This document shows, in pieces, positions 40,006 to 50,000 of a DNA stretch of 64,000 bases. Source of the DNA: Tamarix chinensis (taxonomy: Eukaryota; Streptophyta; Magnoliopsida; Caryophyllales; Tamaricaceae); contig CM060173.1 of NCBI GenBank assembly GCA_030549775.1, positions 44,509,110 through 44,573,109 of the forward strand, read 5' to 3'. The stretch's first letter is position 1, and every line of letters begins with the position of its first letter. The notes under the pieces are model-generated. The model did no database searches. It was given only the letters and a program-made list of their open reading frames with translations, and had not been told where the DNA came from. The position numbers and the translations under genes were made by a program.

Positions 40006-42134
40006 TGTGGTGGTAGAGGAAAGGGAGGGGAAGTGGTGGCCAATGGTAATGGTTGTAGGGTTGAAGGGGAGAAAAAGAAAATGGAGGCATGCTATAGAGG
40101 TAGGCTAGTGTTGGCTACTCGAGGCGGTGTAGGGAGGAGGTAAGGTGGAGGAGATGGTGTCTTGGAGGCTAGGTTGGTGGTGGAGACAACAAAGGGGCTA
40201 CAAAGGTTTAGAATGGGAATAATAGGGGCATGAGAAGAAGGGAGAAAAAAGAGAAGGGAAGGTCAGGGAGGAGAGCTAGGCACGAGGGAGAAGTAAGGCT
40301 CAGGGAGAAGAGGGGAAGAGGAGAGGGGGTTCTATTGGTCGTGCAAGGTAGGTGGTGCAAAGGAGGTGTAATCAAGGATGTAGAGCATGCAAGGGAGGGG
40401 TGAAATGGTAAGGAAAGCATACAGGGAAAGGGGACCAAGGGATTCAGGGTCAAAAATGGAAAAGAAAGGGATAACAAAGAGAGGTGGTTGTGCAGGTTGT
40501 CTGGTTGGTAGGGGTAGAGGTGTAAGAGGAGTATGGTGGGGTGTATGAGAAGGAGGGGGTTTGTGTAGGGATTTGGGGGAGTGTGTTTGGCATGTGGTGC
40601 AAACAAGGGAAGAAGGAAAGGGAGGGAGGTGGGCTATATAGGGGAGAAAAGAAAAGAAAATAAAAAGAAGCAAATCGACCCTCGTGAGAGAAGAAGAAGA
40701 AGGAAGAAGAAAGAGTTTAGTCGCATGAAAGAGAAGGAAGAGAAGAGGATAATTTGGTCAACTTGGGGAAAGAAGGAAAGAAATAAGAAGGGGGAGCTAG
40801 GCTAGCCCAAGGGAAAGAAAAGAAGAAGGGGTGCGTTCGGGCTGGCCTAAGGGAAGAAAGGAGAAGAAAAAGAAGAAAAAGCAAAGGAAGAAAAATAGAA
40901 AAGAAGAAAAAGAATAAGAAATAATTTTTAGAGTTAAGATTTGAATTTAGATTAAAATTGGGCTATTGGAAAAAATATAAAGTTAGTTTATCCAAAATTC
41001 AAGGTATTAATTTAAGAAAGTAATTTTGGTAAAATTATGGGTTTGTGATTTATTTAAATAAAAATAATAATATAAAATAATAAAAGTAATTATATTAATT
41101 TATTAAATAATTTATATATTTTTTAAAGTTAAAGGTCCACAAAATGATTAAATTAATAATTTAAATATTAAATTATTCTAGATAAAAGGTTAAATATTTA
41201 AATTGTATGTTTTAAGAAGTTAGAGTGATACAATCCCTCACTCTTTTCCCAAATCTAACACTATCTTGTTTAAGAGTAAAACAAGGAGTTATAGGAAGGA
41301 TTAGAAGAGGGAAGAAAGTCACTAATAGATAGTAGAGAGAGGATGTGATGGAAGAAAATGTGGAGGAAAAGCAAGGAGACTTGGAGGTTAGGGAAAAAAG
41401 GAGAAAATGGGGGCTTTAGCTTACAAATGTTGAATGTTTCTGGTGGTAACTAAGGGTAAGGGGGTTTATAATTTGAAACCTCAAACCTTGGCTTGATTCT
41501 AGGATTCTACGCATATATTTTAAAGGTTTAGGGCTATTTTTTTCCTTTTAAGCTCAAATGGTGTTGGTTGAAAAGTTCCAAGGATTTGCACCACCAATTT
41601 TGAAAAACATGAGAAAGGAAATGATCCAAAATGGAGACGAATACAAAATAGACTATTTTTTGAGGTTTTAGGGACATAAGTTTTCATTTTGGTGATGTAC
41701 AATAGAGATAGAAATAAGGAAGAAGAAGATAATGGTGATAAGGTCATAAAAGTGATTTTTAGAAATTCACCCTTCATAAATTAGTAAAATGGGTTAGGAA
41801 TGCTGAAATGATTTGTAATATTCCTAAATAAATTCCTTAAAATAAAATTAGAAAGTTACAAAATTGTTGGAAAAAAGATTTGCAATAAAAACCATGCCTA
41901 ATGATTATATAGCCCACTCGAACCAATCAAATAGTAGTCCAAACTAGTTGACTGGTACCCCCAAACCAATTGATTGGTTACCTAAAAAATCACTTGGCCT
42001 CTAAATTTCAAAACAAGCTCAAACTTTTCAATACCAAACTTTAAACATGCCTCTAAAACATAATTAAACGTACTTAGATCACAATCAAATAAACTAATTT
42101 AAAATATTAAAGACCCTAAAAGGTGGGGTATACA

Positions 42135-42650
42135 TTATTGTTTGGAAGCATATCTTTAAACAATTCAACAACATAAGTGAATATTTTATCACTTCATCCA
42201 TCAGTCACCTTAAGGTTGTATAATTGCAATAGATAATCTTGTAAATTTACTCTAACCTTTGTATTATGACGTTTCTAAATCATAGACTACATTGTTTCAA
42301 ATAAACTCTAAAATTTTTTTCCATAATATTTACCAAGTTTTCCATGTTAGCAAAGTCATCATATTCAAAACCATTATTGTCAATAAAACTAGTTTGAGTA
42401 TTGATACATTCTCCTACCATATCCAAAAAGTGTTTCTCTTATCAAATCCAAACACAATAAAATAATGTATAACATTGACTTATTTCTTCTTCTTACTACC
42501 ACAATTGATACATGGACAACATATTAACAAGAGATTTATGACATTTTCAACTACAAATCTTAGGAAGTCTTCAATGCCATGCTATCTATTTACTCTCTAG
42601 TTAACCTACTAGAGTATACCCATGTACAATCCATTATATACTAGGTTAAA
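42135..42650 (-). pseudogene. CACTA (En/Spm) transposase-associated domain, decayed
   Basis: On the minus strand, across stops and shifts, the relic reads SRLTRE then GIEDFLRFVVENV, then CCPCINCGS, VIHYFIVFGFDK with NTFWIW, DDFANMENLVNIMEKNF, SKFTRLS, and finally LQLYNLKVTDG, SDKIFTYVVELFKDMLPNNN. This is the order of the plant transposase-associated domain (SWM..R....F..GV..F..FA, CPC..C, HL...GF...Y..W..HGE) followed by the linker K.TRLS...L...K...GWSDKSF..LL.LLKDMLPE upstream of TNP2 transposase. Internal stops show it is dead. It is cut exactly where the LTR fragment ends at 42134, so that LTR probably inserted into the gene. Confidence 0.65.
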
Positions 42651-42835
42651 AACAATTCAATGTTGAACATAATAATTTAGGAACATCCATAATAATGATA
42701 TCTAGAACTAATGTATATAAAACATACATAAGTTAGTATATACATAGGTAGCAACATGTGGGGTTCCTTGTACAATACACTAACAACTATAACAATGATA
42801 TCAAAACACTTCTATATATATATATAGCACATAAC
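42651..42835. other. AT-rich flank of the CACTA remnant
   Basis: No coding similarity was recognised. It ends in a short (TA)n run and ATAAC just before the next LTR. It could be the 5' region of the CACTA gene. Confidence 0.3.
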
Positions 42836-44778
42836 TGAAATGCCCCACAATTATTTATTTTGATATATTATTAAATAAGGATTTATTGGGAAATTAATTT
42901 AATTTATTATTTTATTTGGAATAAGAGGGATTTATTTAGGGAAAATTAATAGGAACTTATGAATATTTTTATAAAGAAAAAAATAGGATTTTTGTTAATT
43001 AAAAAGAAATTTAGGAAAATAATTTAAAACCTTAAATTAGCCTAAAAATAAAATTTAATATTATTTTAAATAAATGTTTTATTTTAGATACCTAAATTAT
43101 TCAAATTAATTTATTTAAACCCAAAACCTTAAATTTTTTCCTTTTCCTTTTTTTCTTTTCTTCCTTTCTTTTATTTCTTTTCTTTTCTTTCTTTTTTTCT
43201 TTTCTCCCTCGCTGGTTGGGCCTAGCGCGGCCCAACCCACCTCTTCTTCTCCTTCCTCCGTGGCCTAGCGCCATGCCTTCTTCATGCAGCATTCCAACGC
43301 CGCATTTTGATTCATTTCTAGATGAGACGCTGCATCTCATTTAATGGCCAATTTGACCGGTGTGACCGGCCCATTTCTCTCCCTTTTCTTTTCTTTCCTA
43401 GCCGATTGATTCACCTCCTCCCTCCTTCCTTCTTCCTCCCCTCTCCTCCATCGATGTTGCTGCAACTTCTACCCCCGAAAATGGCGATGCCAGCTACGAG
43501 GACTCTAATCGACCGATTCACCTCTCTTTTTCTCCCTCTTGACTAGCACATTGACTTGGAATGATCGATTATCCTCAACTCTTGCTTGTTTCCTCTCTTT
43601 TGCTTCATGAAACTTCGACCTCGACCTAAACAATCGTCGGCCAATTTCTTCCACTGGCCACCAAAACCCTAGCATTAAATACCATCTAGGCGACCCCCAA
43701 AACCCTATTAACCCATCTAAACTCTATAAATAGCCTTGCTTGTGGATGTTTTTGAAGATTCTTCCTTCTCAAAACCCTAAGTGAGAACCACCTGCCATCG
43801 TGACTTCAAACGCATCTTCTGACGCCGATAGCCAACTTCAACGCCACCACCACATTCCAAATTCTTCGTTGCAATTCCCTCTAGCTAACTAAACCATTTT
43901 CAACCTTCGATTCTTCTTGCATGGGCCTCTATAACCGTGCAAAGTTTGCTGCTCATCTCGCCAAAATGTTTACCCCGAAACTTTAAACCACCATCCGTTG
44001 CCACATATGCCACTTCTGCCACCCTATAAACCACCCAAAATCTCCTCCTAAGTCTCCTCTACCAAACCATAAGCTTATTTTATTTTTCTCCTTTCCCATT
44101 CCCTCTTTTTCTTCATTTTTACCTCTCTTAGATCCATTTTCCAGCCACCTCCGGGACCCACCGTCGGTGCCACCCATACCCTCCAACTCAAGGTGAAACC
44201 CTAGACCTTTTAAATACTTACTTTTGATTTATTGATAATTATTATGCTTTTATCCTAATTTTTAATGTTAATTCAGTTTTAATTATTATTATTATTGTTG
44301 TTGTTGTTGTTATCAATTGTATCTTAATTTCTAAATTTTATTAACAAGCTTGGGAGTATTATTGAGTAAGATAAATTATTGTTCTCGATTTTTTCTTATT
44401 TAATGGAATTATTACATTTTTAATAATATTAATAATAATAATATTATTATTATTATTATCATTAGTGTAACTATTTAATTAATGTTGTAATTATTTCAGG
44501 AGGGGCAGAGACCAAAAATTCTAATTAAGCCTCGCACTTTTACTTTTTATTAATATTATTAACATTTTTAACATTTTTTCTAATTATATTACTATTATTA
44601 TCATCTTTATTAACTTTATATTATAAGTATATATAACTTTAATATCATTATTACAATTTTGAATCGTATTATTATTAAATTGGGGTGGTTCGAAAACCAC
44701 CTTGTAATTTTTAAGAATTTTGGTATTATTAATATTAAATTTCTACTAATAAAAGTATCATTAATAATATTATACATT

Positions 44779-44828
<50 letters not shown>

Positions 44829-45090
44829 TACCATTACTATTTTGAAGGGTGGAAAACCTTATATCACCACCCCTTTTCAAATAGTAAATTAGTTGTATTC
44901 TCAAGTAATATTTTGTATAGTTAATTATTATGTAATATTATTTTAATTAAAAACTAAATCTTAGAATAAGTTATAGAATAATAAAATTTTATAAGGGAGC
45001 CTAATTCTAGTATAATTTTATATAATAGGTGAATCTATTCAAACCCCTCAAGTGGAATAGGAGGTACTAGTATTGCATGGTGTTAGGGAA
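42836..45090 (+). mobile_element. LTR-like repeat, plus orientation, right part missing
   Basis: It starts TGAAATGCCCCACAATTATT, matching the inverted end of the copy at 26705 (GGGGCATTTCA). An AT-rich start, a pyrimidine tract (43140-44200) and ATT/CAT-rich sequence (44280-44880) follow in the same order as at 18802-21660. The phrase AAGTGGAATAGGAGGTACTA near 45050 corresponds to the end of that section. Hairpin array and conserved GGTGTTACA end are absent, so the copy is truncated near 45090. The frames at 43101-44186 are tract artefacts. Confidence 0.55.
44779..44828 (+). repeat. (CAT)n microsatellite
   Basis: About sixteen consecutive ATC/CAT units lie inside the truncated LTR copy. The poly-Met frame on the minus strand and the poly-Ile frame on the plus strand come from this tract. 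Confidence 0.9.
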
Positions 45091-45175
45091 GAACAGTGAC
45101 ATCAATAGAAGAAAAAAGAGAAGAAAATCCACACCTATAAGGGAAGAACAGTGACATCAAGAGAAGAAAAAAGAA
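45086..45175. repeat. Short direct duplication, 55-bp offset
   Basis: GGGAAGAACAGTGACATCAA occurs at 45086 and again at 45141, each followed by AGAAGAAAAAAG. No gene was recognised around it. The minus-strand frame at 45157-45465 runs through a (TA)n tract and is not supported. Confidence 0.6.
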
Positions 45176-45378
45176 GGTTGGAGGAGGTGCCTATGGAGGT
45201 GAGTAGTGGAGAAGGAGAAGGAAAATATGGAGGAAGCAACACTACGGAATACAAAGGGGACTAATTCAACCATATAACTCTCTGTGCATTTGGGAGAATG
45301 AGAGAATAAAAGAGATGCTTCATAGGTTAAAATTAGTGAACAACAAAAATTGCTTAGGTATAAACAATGTTTTGGAAA

Positions 45379-45404
45379 TATATATATATATATATATATA
45401 TATA
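45379..45404. repeat. (TA)n microsatellite, left of MITE
   Basis: A pure TA run immediately precedes the left inverted repeat of the MITE at 45405-45612. Confidence 0.9.
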
Positions 45405-45608
45405 GATTTAGGCTCTTGTACAAACCATTACTTAAAATACAAATGTAGGAACCTTTAATTACCATTAGATCTAGAAGATTGAAGGGTCAAGATTAAAATA
45501 AATTCAAGTTAGTTATTTACTAAATGTTGACCATTGATCAAATACTAATCTAAGGGTTATGATTGGTTCCTACAAATGTATTTTAAAAATAGTGTGTATG
45601 AGACCTTC

Positions 45609-45612
<4 letters not shown>
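45405..45612. mobile_element. MITE with about 43-bp inverted ends, inserted in (TA)n
   Basis: The left end reads GGCTCTTGTACAAACC, then AAAATACAAATGTAGGAACC. The right end, reverse-complemented, reads GGTCTCATACACAC, then AAAATACATTTGTAGGAACC. The inverted similarity extends inward through ATTAGATCTAGAAGAT-like text. At 208 bp, non-coding and flanked on both sides by TA tracts, it fits the class of miniature elements that target TA microsatellites (rice Micron and relatives). The superfamily is not assigned. Confidence 0.7.

Positions 45613-45646
<34 letters not shown>
45613..45646. repeat. (TA)n microsatellite, right of MITE
   Basis: A pure TA run of about 34 bases immediately follows the right inverted repeat of the MITE. 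Confidence 0.9.
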
Positions 45647-45649
<3 letters not shown>

Positions 45650-45945
45650 CGTTGTCTAAATCCTTCAAAATAAAGAGTTGAGATTAAGATAATTGCCATA
45701 TGTATTGTTAAAAATAAAGTACCCTCTATCATCCATACTTATTTATTTACTAAGGAAGTTATATATTACTATATTTATTATGACGGTTGTAGTAGTGTGA
45801 TAGGTTTTTTAGTGGAGAGTTGTTAAATGTGAGCATCAATGTATGCTTCTATATGCAAACAAAATCATAAGTAATGCATAATATGAATGAGACATATTAA
45901 GTTGAGAGAAAGAAAATTTTCCTTTTTTCTTATTCATAAAACTTA

Positions 45946-46169
45946 GTTGAATATGATTCTGATCCTTCTAAAATGTATTTTTTTTTATTTAGGCATTTGA
46001 ATAAAAAAGATATGTATTTTGGTCCTTCTTGAATACCACTTTCTCCATTTTTTATCTCTAATTGATGGATTCATATGAATGAAAAATAAAATATAGAGGG
46101 ACTAACATATATTTTTTTGATCAAAGACTAAAAAATCACATTCTAGGGGGATTAAAATAATATTCAACT
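45946..46169. mobile_element. MITE-like element with about 45-bp inverted ends
   Basis: The left end AGTTGAATATGATTCTGATC, then CTTCTAAAATGTATTTTTTT, pairs with the reverse complement of the right end, AGTTGAATATTATTTTAATC, then CCCCTAGAATGTGATTTTTT. It is 224 bp and non-coding. Internal phrases GGTCCTTCTT and GGACTAACATATA also face each other. The target duplication is unclear (TT or CTT). Confidence 0.6.
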
Positions 46170-46299
46170 TTGATTTTTTTCAAATTGGATTTTTTTTTTC
46201 TAGAAATATTTTTAATTAACAATTATTTTTGAAAATGTAAACCTAAAAGGAAGTCAAAATACTTGTGGATAAGGAACATTTGCATAGGTGGGTATATAT

Positions 46300-46760
46300 T
46301 TTGGTTCTTTTATATCTTTATAGATCATTGTAAAATATAGTTTATTGTTATGGGGATCATGAAATGTAATTATATAGGAAAATGCCGTGAATAATTGTGT
46401 ATTTAAAGGGAGTATTATAAATAATAGGAGATGTATATCTAAAAAAGTGTTGAAAATATTTTATTTATTTATGGTGGATATCCACCTCATATAATTATAT
46501 AATAAGTAATCTTATGTTTAATATTTTATTATTTCCATTAATTGTAACAGTTTCCTACATTATAGTTGTGCATGTTAATTCTTCACATCATTCTATTTAT
46601 ATTCTTAATCCCTTGAAATACAAATATAATAAGTATAGGGTGTTATACATATAAGACAGGTGGAATGTATATAAATGAATAAAATTGAGAACAAGGATTC
46701 ACCCATCTTCTTCTCTCTATCATATTTTATCTATTTTATTTTTCAAATATCATAATAATA
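46300..46760 (+). mobile_element. Copia-type LTR relic upstream of TRAP-beta
   Basis: This stretch matches 6850-7230: GTAACAGTTTCC, TTATAGTTGTGCATGTTAAT, the TATATAAAT box at about 46668-46676, and CTCTCTATCATATTTTATCT near its end. The box faces the same way as the TRAP-beta gene and lies about 370 bases before its start codon. The ends are not fixed. Confidence 0.4.
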
Positions 46761-46894
46761 TAGAGATATACGGCCTATTTTTTCAGCCTTTATTATTGGA
46801 ATTATTATATCCAAAAATAAGACCAAGGATCGAATAATGGTCTTGAACTATTGCAACGGACTGTAGTGCTCGTTTCATCCCTTCAAAGAATCCA

Positions 46895-46925
46895 ACTACG
46901 CGTTTTAATATAGGAACCCTAGCTT
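46895..46925 (+). promoter_or_regulatory. Candidate core promoter of TRAP-beta
   Basis: An ACGCGT element (46898-46903), a TATA-like TTTTAATATAGG (about 46903-46914) and AACCCTAG (46915-46922, resembling the telo-box AAACCCTA common in plant genes of the translation and secretion machinery) lie together 120-150 bases before the start codon. This is motif reading only. Confidence 0.35.
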
Positions 46926-47042
46926 CTCACATGTCAGGTACTTTACAAAACTCGTCCTTTGTTCCCACAAACCCACACCAGGCAACTCCATTCTGAGTTC
47001 TGACCCTGAACATTAGAATTCAGACCACCAAACCTTCCATCC

Positions 47043-50000
47043 ATGGCTTATCGAATTCCCTACTCTCTGTTGTTAGTATTTGTTGCTGTCTTCCTCGCTT
47101 CCTCCGTAACCGCGAGCTCTGATGCTCCGTTTATCGTCGCTCACAAGAGGGCTTCTCTCAAACGGCTGAAATCCGGCGCTGAGCTTGTAACTGTTTCTGT
47201 CGATATCTACAATGAAGGATCTTCGTAGGTTCTTCGAACGCTCTCTCTTCTGATTATATAAATTCAATCCAGATTTGACTTGCATGCTAGACAGATCTGA
47301 ATTGTGATCGCTTTTCTTCATTTCTTGCCCGATCATTTTCGCCCCCTGCTCATTACCTCTTAGGATACGTTTTCGATACTCTGTTTTGGACTCTATATAT
47401 GCGTTGATCCTATTTCTATGGGTATTATTATCTATAACTGTGGATTTCAGGTTGCGAATATGAATCCGATTGTTCTTATCTGCAGTAGAACCTGCAGTCA
47501 GCTTGTTGATGTTTTTGTTTTTCTAAACTATCAATCAATTGCGGTGGCAAGCTACAGTATGTTATGTTATATAGCTTGGATTCGACCCTCGCTAGTGCAT
47601 GTGATTAACTGATTTTGATTGCAAATTTTCATTTTGTTTTTATTTGTAGAATCTTTAGATGTGAATACCTTTTGCTTGTTGATTTGCTTTTCGATTTGCT
47701 GCCCTGGCGAGGTCAACCTCTTGGATTGTCATTCTACGGGAGAATTTATTGAATTTTCAAGTTAAAGAAGTTAATGTATGTAATACCAGTAGATCTTAAT
47801 GCTCAGAATGAGATCCATCACGGTCGTATGTAGTGTTTGACTTGCCTGCCTTCATGCGGAGCAGAGAGCTATGTGTAGGATACCCTTTTGTTCTTGTAAC
47901 CATAACCTTTGGTGCTACTTGGATGTTTGCTATATCACTTCTCATTTTCCTGAGGGTCTCTCGTCCAATGCCTTCGATATTAAAAACAATACTGATGAGT
48001 TGGAAGTTAGGTCGCTAAGAAACTTCAATAAGCTGTCGTGAGAAAATTTGACACTTTTCTTTTAAAAGAAGGAAAAACATGTCTAAAAGAATAGAGGAAT
48101 AGCCTCTTTTAAGCACGCATACATGAAAATTGGAAAAAAAAAAAAAAATCACCCCATGCCCAACTACTTCCACCTCTCAGAAACCTTTTGACCCTGACTT
48201 TGTCTCGCCCACTCAAAAAAACCATCGACTTGTTAGGGGAAAAATCCTTTAAATGCCATTTAATAACCTTTTTTTTTTTGGCTAATGTTAGAAGTGACCA
48301 TTATGCAGCTGTTTTTGTTAATGAATTTTTTTTCCTCTAATGATAGTCGATCATTTATATTTACTATGTGCTTATACTTGTATTTGTACCATTAAATTAA
48401 AACGTACTCACACAGAGACATACGTGCTTATTTTTATTTAATTCCTTATATATAGCTTCTTGTTTTTTGCTTTTTTTCAGATTTTTTTTAAATTGTTTTT
48501 GCCCCCTTTCTGCTTTCCTCCTTTCCCTGGCCTTGTTTCCGTTTTCATACAATCTAGGTTTATGGTCTCATATTTGTGTTGATGATTTCTTTTTTGTTTC
48601 TAAGAAAATGGGAGAACAACTTTCTTGTATTGTGATACTTGTTTGATTAGATTACAAGGTTGTGTGGGTTTCATTTGAATGAATGAAGCAATAAATAGTT
48701 GCAAATTAGTTAAATGACTTGAGAGAACATTATTCATGATCTTTGATTAATGCATCTAGTGTGAATCTTCAAAGGAAAAGAGAGAATTCAAAGGTTAGAA
48801 TAAAAGTAGGATCGATGAGTTGAAGATTAAGGGGAGGGATGAGAATCTTCAAGCGAGATTCAACCAATACTTGAAGAAAACTATGAATCTTCAAGCAAGA
48901 TTCAACAAGAATTCAACAAGAATATGTCTTTGAATGTTTCTCCAATAACAAATTCAAGCTAAGATAGGTCCAAGTAGTCTTAGGAAGAAATTCACTCAAA
49001 AGAGAGAGAAGATAACCAAGGAATAAACTTGTTATTAGATTCAAAATTTGAACCATTCTTCTTCTCCTCATGTGCCGAGTCATGCCTTATAAAGGTAGTG
49101 ACAAGTTTGTTAAGTAGCACACTAATATAGCTACATTAATGTACACATGGCTAACTAGCACACTAACCTCGAATAACAGCATATTACTAACCTATATAAT
49201 ACATGAATCGAATTACAAATTATTACAAACAAACGTAGCTAATTATTACATGGAAACAACTAACAAAAGCCCTAATTTACATTATTACATGAAAATAACT
49301 TACAAAAGCCCTAATTTACATAAGAATGATAACTAGGTCTTTTTTTACTTGAAAGTTTGACTTCCATGCATAATAGCTCATTTGACTTGTAATAACTTGT
49401 AACATAAGAAGCAATCTTAAATGCGTTGAAATCTTGAATCTTCTACTTACAAATATGTTACATACCTGCAAGAATCACTTAAAATATACTTATTATGGTT
49501 CGTCAAAGTTATATCATCAAAGACACATAATGTAATAGGCTCCATTATTAAGAATGTGAAATCCTCAATATCATAAGAATCCTTAGATGCATCAGGAGAA
49601 TCACTTAAAATATGCTTATTATGGTTAGTTAAAGTTATATCATCAAAGACACATATTATAATAGGCTCAATTATTAAGAGTGCCAAATCCTCATTATCAT
49701 GTGAATCTATAGATGTTTCTACATCAGCATCTTAAAAGATAGGGTCATTATGATATTGTTCTGGTGTGAATTTGATTCAATGTCCTGCTTTGATGAAAAA
49801 GTTCGCCGACTCTTTTTTGCATTGAACTCCTTGCTGGTGTTGAGGGTTCTCTGTTTTGACTCATCTAGGATGTATATATATATATCAGAAAGCAATGAGC
49901 AGATACTTCTTTGCATGCATTCTGAAACCATGATACCTACATCATTGTACACAGCTGTGGTCATAGTAAGTAAGATTAAAAATGCTGACTTGTATTATCA

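Larger units (their letters stand above)
32813..41232 (-). mobile_element. Large LTR-like repeat, minus, with perfect ATCCC target duplication and nested 36619-40005
   Basis: It starts TGTAATACCCCAAAAATTTA and ends AGAGTGATACA. ATCCC occurs at 32808-32812 and again at 41233-41237, a perfect 5-bp target duplication that fixes both edges. Without the nested copy it is about 5.0 kb. It contains the hairpin array at 33680-34180, a 145-bp tandem array at 34780-35720, a purine-rich tract at 36340-36600 and 40010-40920, then the AT-rich end. The frames at 40208-40805 are purine/pyrimidine-tract artefacts. Confidence 0.7.
27533..42134 (-). mobile_element. Fragmented LTR copy, minus, interrupted twice
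   Basis: The pieces 27533-27566, 30858-32812 and 41233-42134 read as one LTR when the insertions at 27567-30857 and 32813-41232 are removed. The junction phrase AGCAATGGGAAGGATTATCA matches AGCGATGGAATGATTACCAC at 28399, and 41240-41300 matches 29885-29950. The right edge is GGTGGGGTATACA at 42134, directly against CACTA coding sequence. The left portion is missing or lies beyond the repeat ending at 27532. About 2.9 kb remains. The frame at 30853-31041 is repeat sequence. Confidence 0.5.

Noticed and set aside
47073..47336. Minus-strand frame of 87 codons
   Set aside because: Shadow of TRAP-beta exon 1.
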